Shown piece after piece: positions 38,865 to 48,824 of a DNA stretch of 62,656 nt. The DNA is taken from positions 1-62,656 of the forward strand of contig NZ_JBBAXC010000011.1 in the NCBI RefSeq assembly GCF_037120725.1, read 5' to 3'. The position numbers and the translations under genes were made by a program. Origin of the DNA: Bacillus spongiae (lineage in GTDB: Bacteria; Bacillota; Bacilli; Bacillales; Bacillaceae_K). Numbering within the stretch: the first letter of the stretch is position 1; each line of letters starts with the position of its first letter. The notes below the pieces were generated by a model. It saw only the letters and a list, made by a program, of their open reading frames with translations. It did no database searches and had not been told where the DNA came from.

Positions 38865-39719
38865 ATGAAAGTTAAAAAACAACGGATAGACGTGCTACTT
38901 GTGGAACGAGGTTTGGTTGAAACAAGGGAGAAAGCAAAGCGAGCTGTGATGGCTGGGTTAGTATATAGTAACGAACAAAGGTTAGATAAGCCTGGAGAAA
39001 AAGTAAAAGAGAATATCCCTTTATCAATCAAAGGAAATGTGATGCCCTATGTTAGTCGAGGCGGTTATAAGTTAGAAAAAGCGCTTCAGCTTTTTGACAT
39101 CACGATTAATGAAAAAATCTTATTAGATATCGGTTCTTCAACTGGGGGCTTTACGGATTGTGCTTTACAAAATGGGGCAAAAAGGTCCTATGCATTAGAT
39201 GTAGGCTACAATCAGCTTGCATGGAAATTAAGGCAGGATGAGCGAGTAATTGTGATGGAAAGAACCAACTTTCGTTACGTAAAACCTGAGGATCTTGAAG
39301 CAGGAGTACCTGATGTTGCTTCAATTGATGTTTCCTTTATTTCGTTAACGTTAATTTTACCAGTATTAAAAACGTTATTGGCGAAAAGTGGAGATGTCAT
39401 TGCCTTAATTAAACCACAATTTGAAGCAGGAAAAGATCAGGTTGGGAAAAAGGGGATTGTGAGGGACCCTAAAGTTCATCATGCAGTGATAAATAAAATT
39501 ATCCACTTTTCATTAAATGAGGGTTACGATATAAAGGGTCTAACTTTTTCTCCGATAAAAGGTGGAGAGGGTAATATCGAATTTCTTGCTCATTTACATT
39601 GGAGTGGTGAAAAGGAAAAGGGTGAAAGCTTATTTTCCCCTTCAGTAGAAGAAGTGGTGGAAGAAGCTCATCGAGAATTGAAAACGAAGAAAGAACTAGA
39701 TCAACAAGAAACAAAATAG
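38865..39719 (+). CDS. tlyA: TlyA-family rRNA methyltransferase / hemolysin-like protein YqxC
   Basis: An S4 RNA-binding domain at the N-terminus (RIDVLLVERGLVETREKAKRAVMAG) is followed by an FtsJ-like methyltransferase domain with DIGSSTGGFTDCAL and the KDKE-type residues. TlyA proteins 2'-O-methylate rRNA in some bacteria; in Bacillus the target is not settled. The gene is 2 nt after dxs. Its B. subtilis neighbour ahrC is 5.4 kb away here. Confidence 0.92.
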   Translation: MKVKKQRIDVLLVERGLVETREKAKRAVMAGLVYSNEQRLDKPGEKVKENIPLSIKGNVMPYVSRGGYKLEKALQLFDITINEKILLDIGSSTGGFTDCALQNGAKRSYALDVGYNQLAWKLRQDERVIVMERTNFRYVKPEDLEAGVPDVASIDVSFISLTLILPVLKTLLAKSGDVIALIKPQFEAGKDQVGKKGIVRDPKVHHAVINKIIHFSLNEGYDIKGLTFSPIKGGEGNIEFLAHLHWSGEKEKGESLFSPSVEEVVEEAHRELKTKKELDQQETK

Positions 39720-39775
39720 TTTTGAATGGTATACTCGATCGTCCTGATGAGAGAATTCATCTGGCAGGGTGACAA

Positions 39776-39812
39776 GCACCTCTATTGGTTACAATGGAGG
39801 TGCATTTTTTTA
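39776..39812 (+). terminator. Intrinsic terminator after tlyA
   Basis: An 11-bp stem GCACCTCTATT (39776-39786) with its complement at 39793-39803 (one wobble) and a T run. Confidence 0.85.
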
Positions 39813-39827
39813 TAGGATTACGACCAA

Positions 39828-39857
39828 TAAAAAAAGACTGCCGTAAAACGACAGTCC
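39828..39857 (-). terminator. Intrinsic terminator of the ceramidase gene
   Basis: Read on the minus strand, a stem GACTGTCG/CGGCAGTC is followed by seven T residues just after the ceramidase stop codon. Confidence 0.8.
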
Positions 39858-39864
39858 AAACGCC

Positions 39865-41973
39865 CTATTTTACTGTGAACGTGGAGGATGTTCCTTCATA
39901 CTCATATACATTACCTAATAGTGTTTGGTAAGCTCCGAAATGTTTAATTCGATACGTTCCGGTTGCCGTATCTTCAGGAATACTCCACTCAATTAAAGAG
40001 GAGGATGTTCCTAAAAGGGTCGATTCTCTATTCCATTTAAATTTTGTTTCCCAATCACCATCATTTGCGATTGTAATCCAGTTCTCACCATCAAATTTTT
40101 GAATTTCCAAATAGGTGGACTGTGTTCTGAAATTATTGTTCGGATGTCCCGACCAGAAGCTAACGCTAACAACATCCCCTTTTTGATAATCGGACAGTAC
40201 TTCATTTTTTACATCACCAAAACTTCTAAAAATAGGTGCTGCATCAAAGATAATCCCGATATCAAAGTATACTTGTTCATCACTTAAATCCTTCGGTATA
40301 GGACCGAGAGCGACTTCTTCCTTATTGATAATTGCATTGGATAGTTTATCGAATTCTTGTAAATATCCACTTAAAGTCCACTTTCCAAACTGGGTTGACG
40401 CTCCCTCATAATGTTGGATGTCATATTCTTCAGGTGTCGTTACATAACTACTATAAGAATTGGATAATCCTGCTAATACTACATAATTCTCCTCATCGTA
40501 TTGCTTCGCCATTTTTTCTTTCACTAGCTCTTTCATTCTTCGTCCAGCCATAGTTGTAAATTCAGCCGGAACAGCAACAATTGATAATTGCCCTATTTGT
40601 ACCATTTGTAATGGAAGTATTTCTGGTGTCCATGGATCTGGTGTTACTTGTGAGGGAGCTAATAAAACTGGCTTCGGATAGTGCTGCTCCCAAAGGTCAG
40701 GGTAAAGCACACCGCTCATTTCGCCAATTTGCGGGATGATTGGCAGTAAGTTTTGTACATATCTCACCAAATTATCATAGCCATCTAGTGCGTAATCGTC
40801 TTGAACCATTCCTTCCTTAAATATAGGTAAATCAGTTCGTCCATCTTCTGTACCTGCTGCAAATGAATACCCCATTACAGCCGGGTACGTTCTTCTTTCT
40901 TCCCCATCTGTATATTCTTTCGAGATAGAGAGGGTTGAAAAATCTGTAAACTGATGTTTATAAGAGATAGATCCCGATAGTCGTTTAGAAGCTGAATCAC
41001 TTAAAGCTTTCGCCTGAGTAAATTGTATTTCCCCTGCTTTTTTCGTGCTGTCGAATTCATTATCTCCATAGCCTTTTCCGTCCCCGAATATGTTCGGTGT
41101 TACATCCCCTTCATTCGATTGAGCAAAGGCAGCAACAAATGTACTGCTTGCTGTATAGTCCGTCCCCATCTCTTGCTCGAATAAATACGAGGCATACCCT
41201 TTGTTGTCTCCGGAAATTAAGTGATTGTCCTGGCTCATTGATACAGGATGAACCGCAAACCAGTTAATAACGCCAAGTAATTCGCCTTGTGTATTTCGAA
41301 GATTTAGAAGCGTCATAGTGTTATCAACACTAGAGTCGTATTGTTGTCTTTCATTTTCTGGGTTATTGTTGTAAGCGTCAATAGACCTGTTGGAACTTGT
41401 GCCTTCTGCAGTACCTTCGATTATTTCTATATAACCGGGCTCAAGATTTTGATGAGCTAAAACAATGGATTCATATATTCCATTGACAATGGCTTCATAA
41501 TTTTCTTCATGAAAACCATAAGTAGAAACATTGTACAATCCCTCATGTGCATAACCCCCTGGTCCGCTGTGACCATGTGTGGCACTTAAAATAACATTTT
41601 CGTAATTGTACAAATCTCCGTAACCGTTTTGGGCTAACTTTTCAATTACGCCTTGTTTGACGGAATGAAATACCATACCTAAGTCAGCATTAACAAATAC
41701 CACATTTTGCTCAGTATTACGTTCTTTCATCACAAACGCTCTCGATCTTAAACGGAAATGAAGACCTTCTGTTTGTTGTGAAGAGTTAGCATACCCCATC
41801 ATTACTACTTCTGCTGGTGGTCCCGTAATGTCATAAATACCAGCACCAACATAATATTCAAAGTCACTCTTGTTGGTAGCGCTTTCACCTTTAGCCTCAG
41901 GTAGGTAAGAAAACAAACAGATGAATAAAATAATGAAAAACACGCTCGGCTTTAAAGCCTTATGTAATTCCAT
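39865..41973 (-). CDS. Secreted neutral/alkaline ceramidase
   Basis: Hydrolyses the amide of ceramide to sphingosine and fatty acid. The 702-residue protein has a signal peptide (SVFFIILFICLFSYLPEAKG), the family start VGAGIYDITGPPAEVVMMGYA, the zinc-site HGHSGPGG and the signature NRSIDAYNNNP. A C-terminal beta-sandwich domain follows. Bacillus cells make no common sphingolipids, so a secreted enzyme acting on outside lipids is likely. It lies in a block inserted between tlyA and ahrC, opposite in direction to its neighbours. Confidence 0.93.
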   Translation of the reverse strand: MELHKALKPSVFFIILFICLFSYLPEAKGESATNKSDFEYYVGAGIYDITGPPAEVVMMGYANSSQQTEGLHFRLRSRAFVMKERNTEQNVVFVNADLGMVFHSVKQGVIEKLAQNGYGDLYNYENVILSATHGHSGPGGYAHEGLYNVSTYGFHEENYEAIVNGIYESIVLAHQNLEPGYIEIIEGTAEGTSSNRSIDAYNNNPENERQQYDSSVDNTMTLLNLRNTQGELLGVINWFAVHPVSMSQDNHLISGDNKGYASYLFEQEMGTDYTASSTFVAAFAQSNEGDVTPNIFGDGKGYGDNEFDSTKKAGEIQFTQAKALSDSASKRLSGSISYKHQFTDFSTLSISKEYTDGEERRTYPAVMGYSFAAGTEDGRTDLPIFKEGMVQDDYALDGYDNLVRYVQNLLPIIPQIGEMSGVLYPDLWEQHYPKPVLLAPSQVTPDPWTPEILPLQMVQIGQLSIVAVPAEFTTMAGRRMKELVKEKMAKQYDEENYVVLAGLSNSYSSYVTTPEEYDIQHYEGASTQFGKWTLSGYLQEFDKLSNAIINKEEVALGPIPKDLSDEQVYFDIGIIFDAAPIFRSFGDVKNEVLSDYQKGDVVSVSFWSGHPNNNFRTQSTYLEIQKFDGENWITIANDGDWETKFKWNRESTLLGTSSSLIEWSIPEDTATGTYRIKHFGAYQTLLGNVYEYEGTSSTFTVK

Positions 41974-42152
41974 ATTTCCCCTCCTTAAAAAGTTTGATAA
42001 TCAATTGAAAATCATGCAATGAAGCGTTTTGAAAAGAAATAACCCGCAATTGCATGATGTAAAGTAAATATATACAGAAAATTCTGTATATATTCCACTT
42101 TGAAAAAACTTGTACTACGAGGAGTAAATTCATCAAAAATATAAAAAAGGTA

Positions 42153-42181
42153 TTGACTATTAATTAATAATTTTATATATT
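42153..42181 (+). promoter_or_regulatory. Promoter of the thrZ leader
   Basis: TTGACT (42153-42158), 17 nt, TATATT (42176-42181), about 20 nt upstream of the first T-box leader. The remaining 41974-42150 gap has no gene and should also hold the ceramidase promoter. Confidence 0.75.
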
Positions 42182-42199
42182 ATAAAGAATTAAAAAAGA

Positions 42200-42447
42200 A
42201 CGTGATGAAAAGGACATGAGTAATTCTGAACGGTTCACAGAGAGGGGAGGCAAGGCTGAAACCTTCCTAACGCAGCAGAAAAGCTTACCGCCTTAGAGCA
42301 GTATTGGTGAAATTATAGTAATCAATACCGTATGAGCTACGATACAGCGACAATGAAGCCATCATGAAAAAAAGTGTGATGGGAAGTTGGGTGGAACCAC
42401 GAGTATACACACTCGTCCCTTTGTTTATCAGGGATGGGTGTGTTTTT
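42200..42447 (+). promoter_or_regulatory. T-box riboswitch 1 (threonine)
   Basis: First of three tandem T-box leaders. The specifier-loop context GGCTGAAACCTTCC gives codon ACC (42261-42263) for threonine. The T-box GGGTGGAACCACG is at 42389-42401 and a terminator stem with T run is at 42407-42447. Uncharged tRNA-Thr pairs with both ACC and the T-box bulge and prevents termination. An ORF-like stretch inside is not a gene. Confidence 0.93.
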
Positions 42448-42469
42448 TGTTACAAAAAAATCAAGGCAA

Positions 42470-42714
42470 TGCGATGAAGAGGATATGAGTAATTCTGAAC
42501 GGTTCACAGAGAGGGAAGGCAAGGCTGAAACCTTCCTAACGCAGCAGAAAAACTTACCACCTTAGAGCAGTATTGGTGAAATCATAGTAATCAATACCGT
42601 ATGAGCTACGATACAGCGACAATGAAGCCATCATGCAAAAGTGTGATGGGAAGTTGGGTGGAACCACGAGTACACACACTCGTCCCTTTGTTTTCAGGGA
42701 TGTGTGTGTTTTTT
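42470..42714 (+). promoter_or_regulatory. T-box riboswitch 2 (threonine)
   Basis: Near-copy of the first, 269 bp on. The specifier ACC is at 42530-42532, the T-box at 42656-42668 and the terminator at 42672-42714. It must also be passed for thrZ to be transcribed. Confidence 0.93.
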
Positions 42715-42735
42715 GTTACAAAAAAATCAAGGCAA

Positions 42736-42980
42736 TGCGATGAAGAGGATATGAGTAATTCTGAACGGTTCACAGAGAGGGGAGGCAAGGCTGAAACCTT
42801 CCTAACGCAGCAGAAAAGCTTACCGCCTTAGAGCAGTATTGGTGAAATCATAGTAATCAATACCGTATGAGCTACGATACAGCGACAATGAAGCCATCAT
42901 GCAAAAGTGTGATGGGAAGTTGGGTGGAACCACGAGTACACACACTCGTCCCTTTGTTTTCAGGGATGAGTGTGTTTTTT
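42736..42980 (+). promoter_or_regulatory. T-box riboswitch 3 (threonine)
   Basis: Third copy, 266 bp after the second. The specifier ACC is at 42796-42798, the T-box at 42922-42934 and the terminator at 42939-42980, 27 nt before the thrZ start. Confidence 0.93.
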
Positions 42981-43007
42981 ATATTCAAAAATAAGGAGTG
43001 TTGAATC

Positions 43008-44921
43008 ATGTTTCCAAAAAATATTGTGATTAAGTTTCCAAATGGTCAGGAAAAAGAGTATGAACAAGGGGTAACTTTAGAAGAAATTGCAAACTCAGTT
43101 AGTAAAAGCTTGCAAAAGAAATCTGTAGCGGGATTAGTAAACAAGGCACCATATGATTATAGACGAAAGATTGAGCAACATGCAGAAATAGAGTTATTTG
43201 ATCTTGGTAATCCAGCAGGTTTACAAATTATGAGGCATACAGCAGCTCATGTATTAGCACAAGCGTTAAAGCGACTCTATGGGAATGTTCAGTTAGGCAT
43301 AGGGCCAGTTATTGAAAACGGATTTTATTATGATATTGATATAGAAAATAGTCTGACTATAAATGATTTGAAGCTCATTGAAAAAGAGATGAATAGCATT
43401 ATTTCTGAAGATCTTGAGATTATCCGTGAAGAGATATCTCATAAGGAGGCAAAGGAACTTTTTGCCAATGAGCCATTAAAGCTAGAGTTGATTGAAGAAA
43501 TTCCACAAGGCCAAGTCATATCCGTGTATCGTCAAGGAGAGTTTGTTGATTTATGTCGTGGCCCCCATTTACCATCAACAAGGTATTTGAAAGCATTTAA
43601 ATTAACTCATGTATCTGGAGCGTATTGGCGAGGAGATAATCAAAATAAAGTATTACAGAGAATTTACGGTGTGGCCTTTGCTTCAAAGAAAGATTTAGAG
43701 GAGTATTTTCATTTCCTAGAAGAGGCTCAAAAAAGAAACCACCGTAAATTAGGAAATGAATTAGAATTATTTATGTTTTCAGAGGAAGCACCCGGAATGC
43801 CATTTTATTTAGCAAATGGTCTAGTTATTAGAAATGAATTAGAGTCTTTTTTACGAAAAATACAGCGTTTCTATGATTATCAAGAAGTTCGTACGCCAAT
43901 GATGATGAATCAAAGGTTGTGGGAGCAATCTGGACATTGGGATCATTATAAAGAAAATATGTATTTTTCAAAAGTAGACGATCAAAATTATGCTTTAAAG
44001 CCAATGAATTGTCCGGGACATATGCTTATCTTTAAAAATAAGCGGCATTCCTATCGCGATCTACCAATACGAATGGCTGAATTCGGGCAAGTTCATCGTC
44101 ATGAATTTAGTGGTGCATTGAATGGGATGTTACGCGTTCGTACATTCTGCCAGGATGATGCCCACTTATACGTGACACCAGATCAAATAGAAGGTGAAAT
44201 CACTTCAGCGCTACGATTAGTTCATGAGGTTTATAGTACATTTGGTTTTCAATATGAAGTAGAGCTGTCGACTAGACCGGATGACTATTTAGGTAGTGAA
44301 GCTTTGTGGGATAAAGCAGAAGGGGCTTTACGGAATGTATTAACTAAACTTCATTATGATTATAAGTTAAATGAAGGAGATGGAGCCTTTTATGGTCCAA
44401 AGATTGACATTCATATAAAAGATGCTTTAAAAAGGAGTCATCAATGTGCAACAATTCAGTTAGATTTTCAACTGCCCGAAAAATTTGATCTAAGTTATAT
44501 CGATAGAAACAACGAAAAAATGCGTCCTGTGGTTATCCATCGTGCAGTGTTCGGTTCAATTGATCGTTTTCTTGGAATTTTAATTGAACATTATGGCGGA
44601 GCATTTCCCGTTTGGTTAGCACCAATTCAAGTTAAAATCATAGCTGTATCCAATGCGGTTCATAAGGAATATGTTGACGAAATTACAAAAAAATTAAAAC
44701 AAGATGGAATCCGAGTTGAAGAGGATTTGCGAGATGAAAAATTGGGCTTTAAGATGAGAGAAGCACGAATGAAGAAAATACCGTATGTTCTTGTTGTAGG
44801 CGACAAAGAATGTAATCATCGATCAGTCAACGTTAGAAAATATGGTCATGAACAATCTGAAGAAATGCCATTAGACGCATTTATGGCAGAATTAAAGAAA
44901 AAGATAGAAAATAAAGGGTAG
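43008..44921 (+). CDS. thrZ: Threonyl-tRNA synthetase, ThrZ type
   Basis: Charges tRNA-Thr. The 637-residue protein has the TGS domain (about 1-64), the editing domain with HTAAH and DLCRGPHL, and the class II core with MNCPGH, HRHEFSGALNGMLRVR and HRAVFGSIDRFLGILIEH. An anticodon-binding domain ends it. I choose thrZ over thrS because B. subtilis thrZ is the copy preceded by three tandem T-boxes. The housekeeping copy would lie elsewhere, if present. Confidence 0.93.
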   Translation: MFPKNIVIKFPNGQEKEYEQGVTLEEIANSVSKSLQKKSVAGLVNKAPYDYRRKIEQHAEIELFDLGNPAGLQIMRHTAAHVLAQALKRLYGNVQLGIGPVIENGFYYDIDIENSLTINDLKLIEKEMNSIISEDLEIIREEISHKEAKELFANEPLKLELIEEIPQGQVISVYRQGEFVDLCRGPHLPSTRYLKAFKLTHVSGAYWRGDNQNKVLQRIYGVAFASKKDLEEYFHFLEEAQKRNHRKLGNELELFMFSEEAPGMPFYLANGLVIRNELESFLRKIQRFYDYQEVRTPMMMNQRLWEQSGHWDHYKENMYFSKVDDQNYALKPMNCPGHMLIFKNKRHSYRDLPIRMAEFGQVHRHEFSGALNGMLRVRTFCQDDAHLYVTPDQIEGEITSALRLVHEVYSTFGFQYEVELSTRPDDYLGSEALWDKAEGALRNVLTKLHYDYKLNEGDGAFYGPKIDIHIKDALKRSHQCATIQLDFQLPEKFDLSYIDRNNEKMRPVVIHRAVFGSIDRFLGILIEHYGGAFPVWLAPIQVKIIAVSNAVHKEYVDEITKKLKQDGIRVEEDLRDEKLGFKMREARMKKIPYVLVVGDKECNHRSVNVRKYGHEQSEEMPLDAFMAELKKKIENKG

Positions 44922-44987
44922 GCTGGGTCGACGTAGTCAAAAATAAGCTTTATAAAGTAGATAAATCTATAGATTTACTCACTAATT

Positions 44988-45022
44988 GAGTACGGTGTAA
45001 ATGGTCACCGTGCTCCTTTTAT
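44988..45022 (+). terminator. Intrinsic terminator after thrZ
   Basis: A stem GAGTACGGTG/CACCGTGCTC (44988-44997 with 45006-45015, one wobble) followed by CTTTTATTC. Confidence 0.75.
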
Positions 45023-45119
45023 TCTTTGCTGCTTTTACCTCTGTTGAAGCGTTCCGTATACACAATAATCTTAATTTGTTATTTATGAGAAAAAAATGTA
45101 ATATAACCTTGATTAGAAC

Positions 45120-45149
45120 TTGTACAAATGTTCCATATTACGCTAATAT
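45120..45149 (+). promoter_or_regulatory. ahrC promoter
   Basis: TTGTAC (45120-45125), 18 nt, TAATAT (45144-45149). It lies about 50 nt before ahrC and presumably also serves recN. Confidence 0.55.
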
Positions 45150-45200
45150 GTGAGGAGAAGTATAAATATACAGAAGTTAATAATTTTAGGGGTGTACACA

Positions 45201-45653
45201 ATGGTGAATAAAGGACAAAGACATATTAAAATCCGAGAAATTATCGCCAACTATGATATTGAAACACAAGATGATCTAGTTGATCACTTAAAGAGTGCTG
45301 ATTTTAACGTAACACAAGCGACTGTGTCCAGAGATATAAAGGAATTACATTTAGTCAAAGTGCCTTTGGTCGATGGCAGATATAAGTATAGCCTTCCAGC
45401 TGACCAGCGATTCAATCCTTTGCAAAAATTAAAGAGAACCTTAATTGATGCATTTGTCCGTATCGATCAAGCAGGTCATTTATTAGTGATGAAAACGCTG
45501 CCTGGCAATGCTAATGCCATTGGAGCACTTATTGATAATTTAGATTGGGATGAAATCTTAGGAACCATCTGTGGCGACGATACGTGTTTAATTATTTGTC
45601 GTACAGAGGATGAAACGGCGCTTATCGCTCAACGTTTCTTAGATATGCTGTAA
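45201..45653 (+). CDS. ahrC: Arginine repressor ArgR/AhrC
   Basis: Arginine-responsive hexameric repressor and activator. The 150-residue protein has the winged-helix DNA-binding half ([36 protein letters not shown]) and the oligomerisation half with the arginine-binding GICGDDT-like segment [13 protein letters not shown] 45201 lies 6 nt after the GGGGTG site; GTG 45204 gives the 149-residue B. subtilis form. An upstream ATG at 45150 is not conserved. Confidence 0.95.
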   Translation: MVNKGQRHIKIREIIANYDIETQDDLVDHLKSADFNVTQATVSRDIKELHLVKVPLVDGRYKYSLPADQRFNPLQKLKRTLIDAFVRIDQAGHLLVMKTLPGNANAIGALIDNLDWDEILGTICGDDTCLIICRTEDETALIAQRFLDML

Positions 45654-45670
45654 GGTTGAGGTGATAAGAG

Positions 45671-47362
45671 TTGTTAAAAGAGTTAACTATACGTAATTTT
45701 GCAATCATTGACTACCTTTCGTTATCATTTGAGGAAGGGTTAACGGTCCTGACAGGAGAAACCGGTGCTGGAAAGTCAATTATCATTGATGCCATTCACT
45801 TACTTGTTGGAGGGCGTGGGTCGTCAGAGTTTGTCCGCCATGGAGAAAAAAAAGCAGAAATTGAGGGCCTGTTTTTATTAGACGGAAGTGACCATCCTTG
45901 CTATGAAAAAGCACGGGAAGTGGGAATTGAAGTTGAAGACGAAATGGTTGTTCTTCGACGAGAAATTTCTTCTCAAGGAAAAAGCGTCTGCCGAATTAAC
46001 GGTAAATTAGTTACGCTTTCTACATTAAGAGAAATTGGGTCAGCCTTAATTGATGTTCACGGCCAACACGAGCATCAGGAATTAATGAATGACCGCTTTC
46101 ACCTAGGTCTTTTAGATCAATATGGTGGCAAAGAGGTTCAAACGGCACATGATAGCTATCTTGATTTATATAACGAATATGAGGAAACATCAAAGCAAAT
46201 TCAGAAGCTAAACGAAAATGAGCAACAAATGGCACATCGCCTAGATTTAATTCAGTTTCAACTAAATGAAATTCAAAAAGCAAAACTAGTGTTAAATGAA
46301 GATGAAGAGCTTTTTAACGAAAAAGAAAAGCTTAGCAATTTTGAGAAATTATTTGATGCTTTAAAAACATCCTACGAAAGTTTACAAGGAGAACAAAAAG
46401 GTCTCGATTGGACAGGTCTTGCCATGAGTCATTTAGAAACAGCTGCAGAAATTGATACTCAATTTGAGAAAATCTTAGAAGGCGTATCCCATTCATTTTA
46501 CATCTTAGAGGATGCGGCTCGTTCAGTAAGTGCTCAGTTAAATCAATTGGAATTTGACCCAGAACGATTAAATACTATTGAAGCTCGGTTAAATGAAATT
46601 AATGCATTAAAGCGAAAGTATGGGTCGACAATTGAAGAGATAATAGAATACGCTTCACAAATTGAAGAGGAAATTGAATCTATTACCAATCGAGAATCAA
46701 GAATACGTCAATTAGATGAAAAAATAGCTTCTCTTCAAAAAGATTTACGCCTTGAAGGGAGAAACTTAACAAGTATTCGAAAAAAATGGGCCAAAAAACT
46801 AACACAAAAGATTCTAGCTCAGCTTAAAGAGCTGTATATGGATAAAACAGTTTTTGATGTTCGCTTTTTGCCAACGAAAGACGATTTGTTTAAAAGTGAT
46901 GGAATGGATAATGTGGAATTTTATATTACAACAAACCCAGGGGAGCCACTAAAACCGTTGTCAAAGGTTGCTTCTGGGGGAGAGTTATCACGCATTATGC
47001 TGGCTTTAAAAACCATTTTCTCTAAACATCAAGGGATTACTTCAATCATTTTTGATGAAGTAGATACTGGTGTAAGTGGGAGAGTCGCTCAAGCTATTGC
47101 AGAAAAAATACATCAAATTTCCGTTCATTCTCAAGTCATGTGTATTTCGCATCTACCTCAAGTTGCCGCAATGGCAGATTCACACTTGTTTATTGCGAAA
47201 AAGACTTCTAATGGTCGTACTAGTACTTCGGTTACAAAGCTTGAAATTGCACAGAAGATTTCAGAAATAGGCAGAATGATCTCCGGTGTTGAGATTACCG
47301 ATTTAACAAAAGAACATGCAAAAGAATTATTACAAATTGCGAATTCCATTAAAAATACCTGA
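45671..47362 (+). CDS. recN: DNA repair protein RecN
   Basis: SMC-like ATPase for double-strand break repair. The 563-residue protein has Walker A GETGAGKSIIIDA, a central coiled coil (about residues 150-370), the ABC signature SKVASGGELSRIMLALK and Walker B SIIFDEVDTGVSG. The TTG start at 45671 follows GAGGTG, 17 nt after ahrC. Confidence 0.96.
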   Translation: MLKELTIRNFAIIDYLSLSFEEGLTVLTGETGAGKSIIIDAIHLLVGGRGSSEFVRHGEKKAEIEGLFLLDGSDHPCYEKAREVGIEVEDEMVVLRREISSQGKSVCRINGKLVTLSTLREIGSALIDVHGQHEHQELMNDRFHLGLLDQYGGKEVQTAHDSYLDLYNEYEETSKQIQKLNENEQQMAHRLDLIQFQLNEIQKAKLVLNEDEELFNEKEKLSNFEKLFDALKTSYESLQGEQKGLDWTGLAMSHLETAAEIDTQFEKILEGVSHSFYILEDAARSVSAQLNQLEFDPERLNTIEARLNEINALKRKYGSTIEEIIEYASQIEEEIESITNRESRIRQLDEKIASLQKDLRLEGRNLTSIRKKWAKKLTQKILAQLKELYMDKTVFDVRFLPTKDDLFKSDGMDNVEFYITTNPGEPLKPLSKVASGGELSRIMLALKTIFSKHQGITSIIFDEVDTGVSGRVAQAIAEKIHQISVHSQVMCISHLPQVAAMADSHLFIAKKTSNGRTSTSVTKLEIAQKISEIGRMISGVEITDLTKEHAKELLQIANSIKNT

Positions 47363-47392
47363 AAAAGCTATCCATAATAGGGTAGCTTTTTT
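47362..47392 (+). terminator. Intrinsic terminator after recN
   Basis: AAAAAGCTATCC pairs with GGGTAGCTTTTT across a short loop, immediately after the recN stop. Confidence 0.85.
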
Positions 47393-47493
47393 CTTATTCA
47401 AACACTTATATTTCAGCCTAATGAAGGCTAAATTATAACTGTAGCCAATTTCAAAAAGTGTGTGTGGATTAGAAGCGAGGAGAGTGAAAAAAT

Positions 47494-48768
47494 TTGAAAT
47501 GGGAAGCTCTAAGGAAATGGCTTGGTGGAATTCTCCTTGTTTCGCTATGCTTAATTGGAATGAATAATTCGTTTTCTAACGTATTAGCCATTCCAAAAAA
47601 AATAGTAATTATGGAAGGAGACGAAATTTCAGTCTCTAAACCCTATAATATAGACGCAGTTACTGCTTCTTCTACCCTTCAAGTTGCTGATCGGAAAAGT
47701 ACATTAGCAATGAAAGGGATGAATACTGGAAATGAAGAAGTCATGTTGGAACTAGCAGGGTTTCCAATAAAGAAGGTCAATGTAGAAGTAATTAAAGATT
47801 TTAAAGTGATTCCTGGTGGGCAATCCATCGGAGTGAAATTGAATACAGTCGGTGTACTAGTAGTTGGACATCATTTAGTTGAGAAAGATGGTAAAAAACA
47901 ATCTCCTGGAGAAGAAGCTGGGATTGAAGTGGGAGATTTAATTACTGAAATTGAAGGGGAGAAGGTTGAAAAGCTAGAAGATGTCGCTACTGCAATGAAA
48001 AAAGCAGAAACGAGAGGTGCAGTCGAAGTTATTCTTCTTCGGGAATCTGAAGAAGTAAAAACGAACTTAACACCAGTTAAAGGAGAAGACGGTAATTTTA
48101 AGTTAGGTTTGTACATTCGTGACTCAGCTGCTGGAATAGGAACAATGACTTTTTACGATCCGGTTTCAAAAAAATATGGTGCATTAGGACATGTTATATC
48201 AGATATGGATACGAAAAAGCCAATTGTGGTCGAAGATGGACAAATTGTGCGTTCAACGGTTACTTCTATTGAGAAAGGAACGAATGGAGAACCGGGAGAA
48301 AAATTAGCTCGATTTTCAAAGGACCGAAAAGTCATTGGGGACATCAATCGAAATAGTCCGTTTGGAATTTTTGGAAAATTGAATCAAGATATTAACAACG
48401 GCTTATTATCGAAACCAATGCCTATTGCTCTTTCCCATCAAGTCAAAGAAGGGAAAGCTCAAATTTTAACCGTAGTAGAAGGAGACGAAGTAGAATTGTA
48501 CGACATAGAGATTATAAGTACAATCCCGCAAAAGTTTCCTGCTACGAAAGGAATGGTTATAAAGATAACGGACCCTAAGTTACTTGAGAAAACAGGTGGT
48601 ATCGTTCAAGGAATGAGCGGAAGCCCTATTATTCAAGAAGGAAAAGTAATCGGTGCCGTGACGCATGTTTTTGTAAATGATCCTACATCAGGATATGGTG
48701 TTCATATTGAATGGATGCTTTCAGAAGCAGGTATCGATATATATAAGAAAGGGAACAAAGCGAGTTAA
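47494..48768 (+). CDS. spoIVB: SpoIVB serine peptidase, sigma-K checkpoint signal
   Basis: Made in the forespore and exported to the intermembrane space, where it cleaves SpoIVFA and so triggers pro-sigma-K processing. The 424-residue protein has an N-terminal membrane helix, a PDZ domain (about 105-200) with [15 protein letters not shown], the catalytic His in GALGHVISD and the Ser in GMSGSPIIQ. It starts at TTG 47494 after AGGAGAG. Confidence 0.95.
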   Translation: MKWEALRKWLGGILLVSLCLIGMNNSFSNVLAIPKKIVIMEGDEISVSKPYNIDAVTASSTLQVADRKSTLAMKGMNTGNEEVMLELAGFPIKKVNVEVIKDFKVIPGGQSIGVKLNTVGVLVVGHHLVEKDGKKQSPGEEAGIEVGDLITEIEGEKVEKLEDVATAMKKAETRGAVEVILLRESEEVKTNLTPVKGEDGNFKLGLYIRDSAAGIGTMTFYDPVSKKYGALGHVISDMDTKKPIVVEDGQIVRSTVTSIEKGTNGEPGEKLARFSKDRKVIGDINRNSPFGIFGKLNQDINNGLLSKPMPIALSHQVKEGKAQILTVVEGDEVELYDIEIISTIPQKFPATKGMVIKITDPKLLEKTGGIVQGMSGSPIIQEGKVIGAVTHVFVNDPTSGYGVHIEWMLSEAGIDIYKKGNKAS

Positions 48769-48824
48769 TTTATCAGGCGGGTAACCGCCTGAATTCTTAT
48801 GATATAATAGAAATATCAAGATAT

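Noticed and set aside
42337-42831. Three frames of 60-76 codons in both directions
   Set aside because: They fall in the T-box leaders and repeat because the leaders repeat.
42200-42980. Could the triple repeat be a CRISPR array?
   Set aside because: Units are about 266 bp with T-box motifs and terminators; no short repeats with unique spacers exist here or elsewhere in the window.
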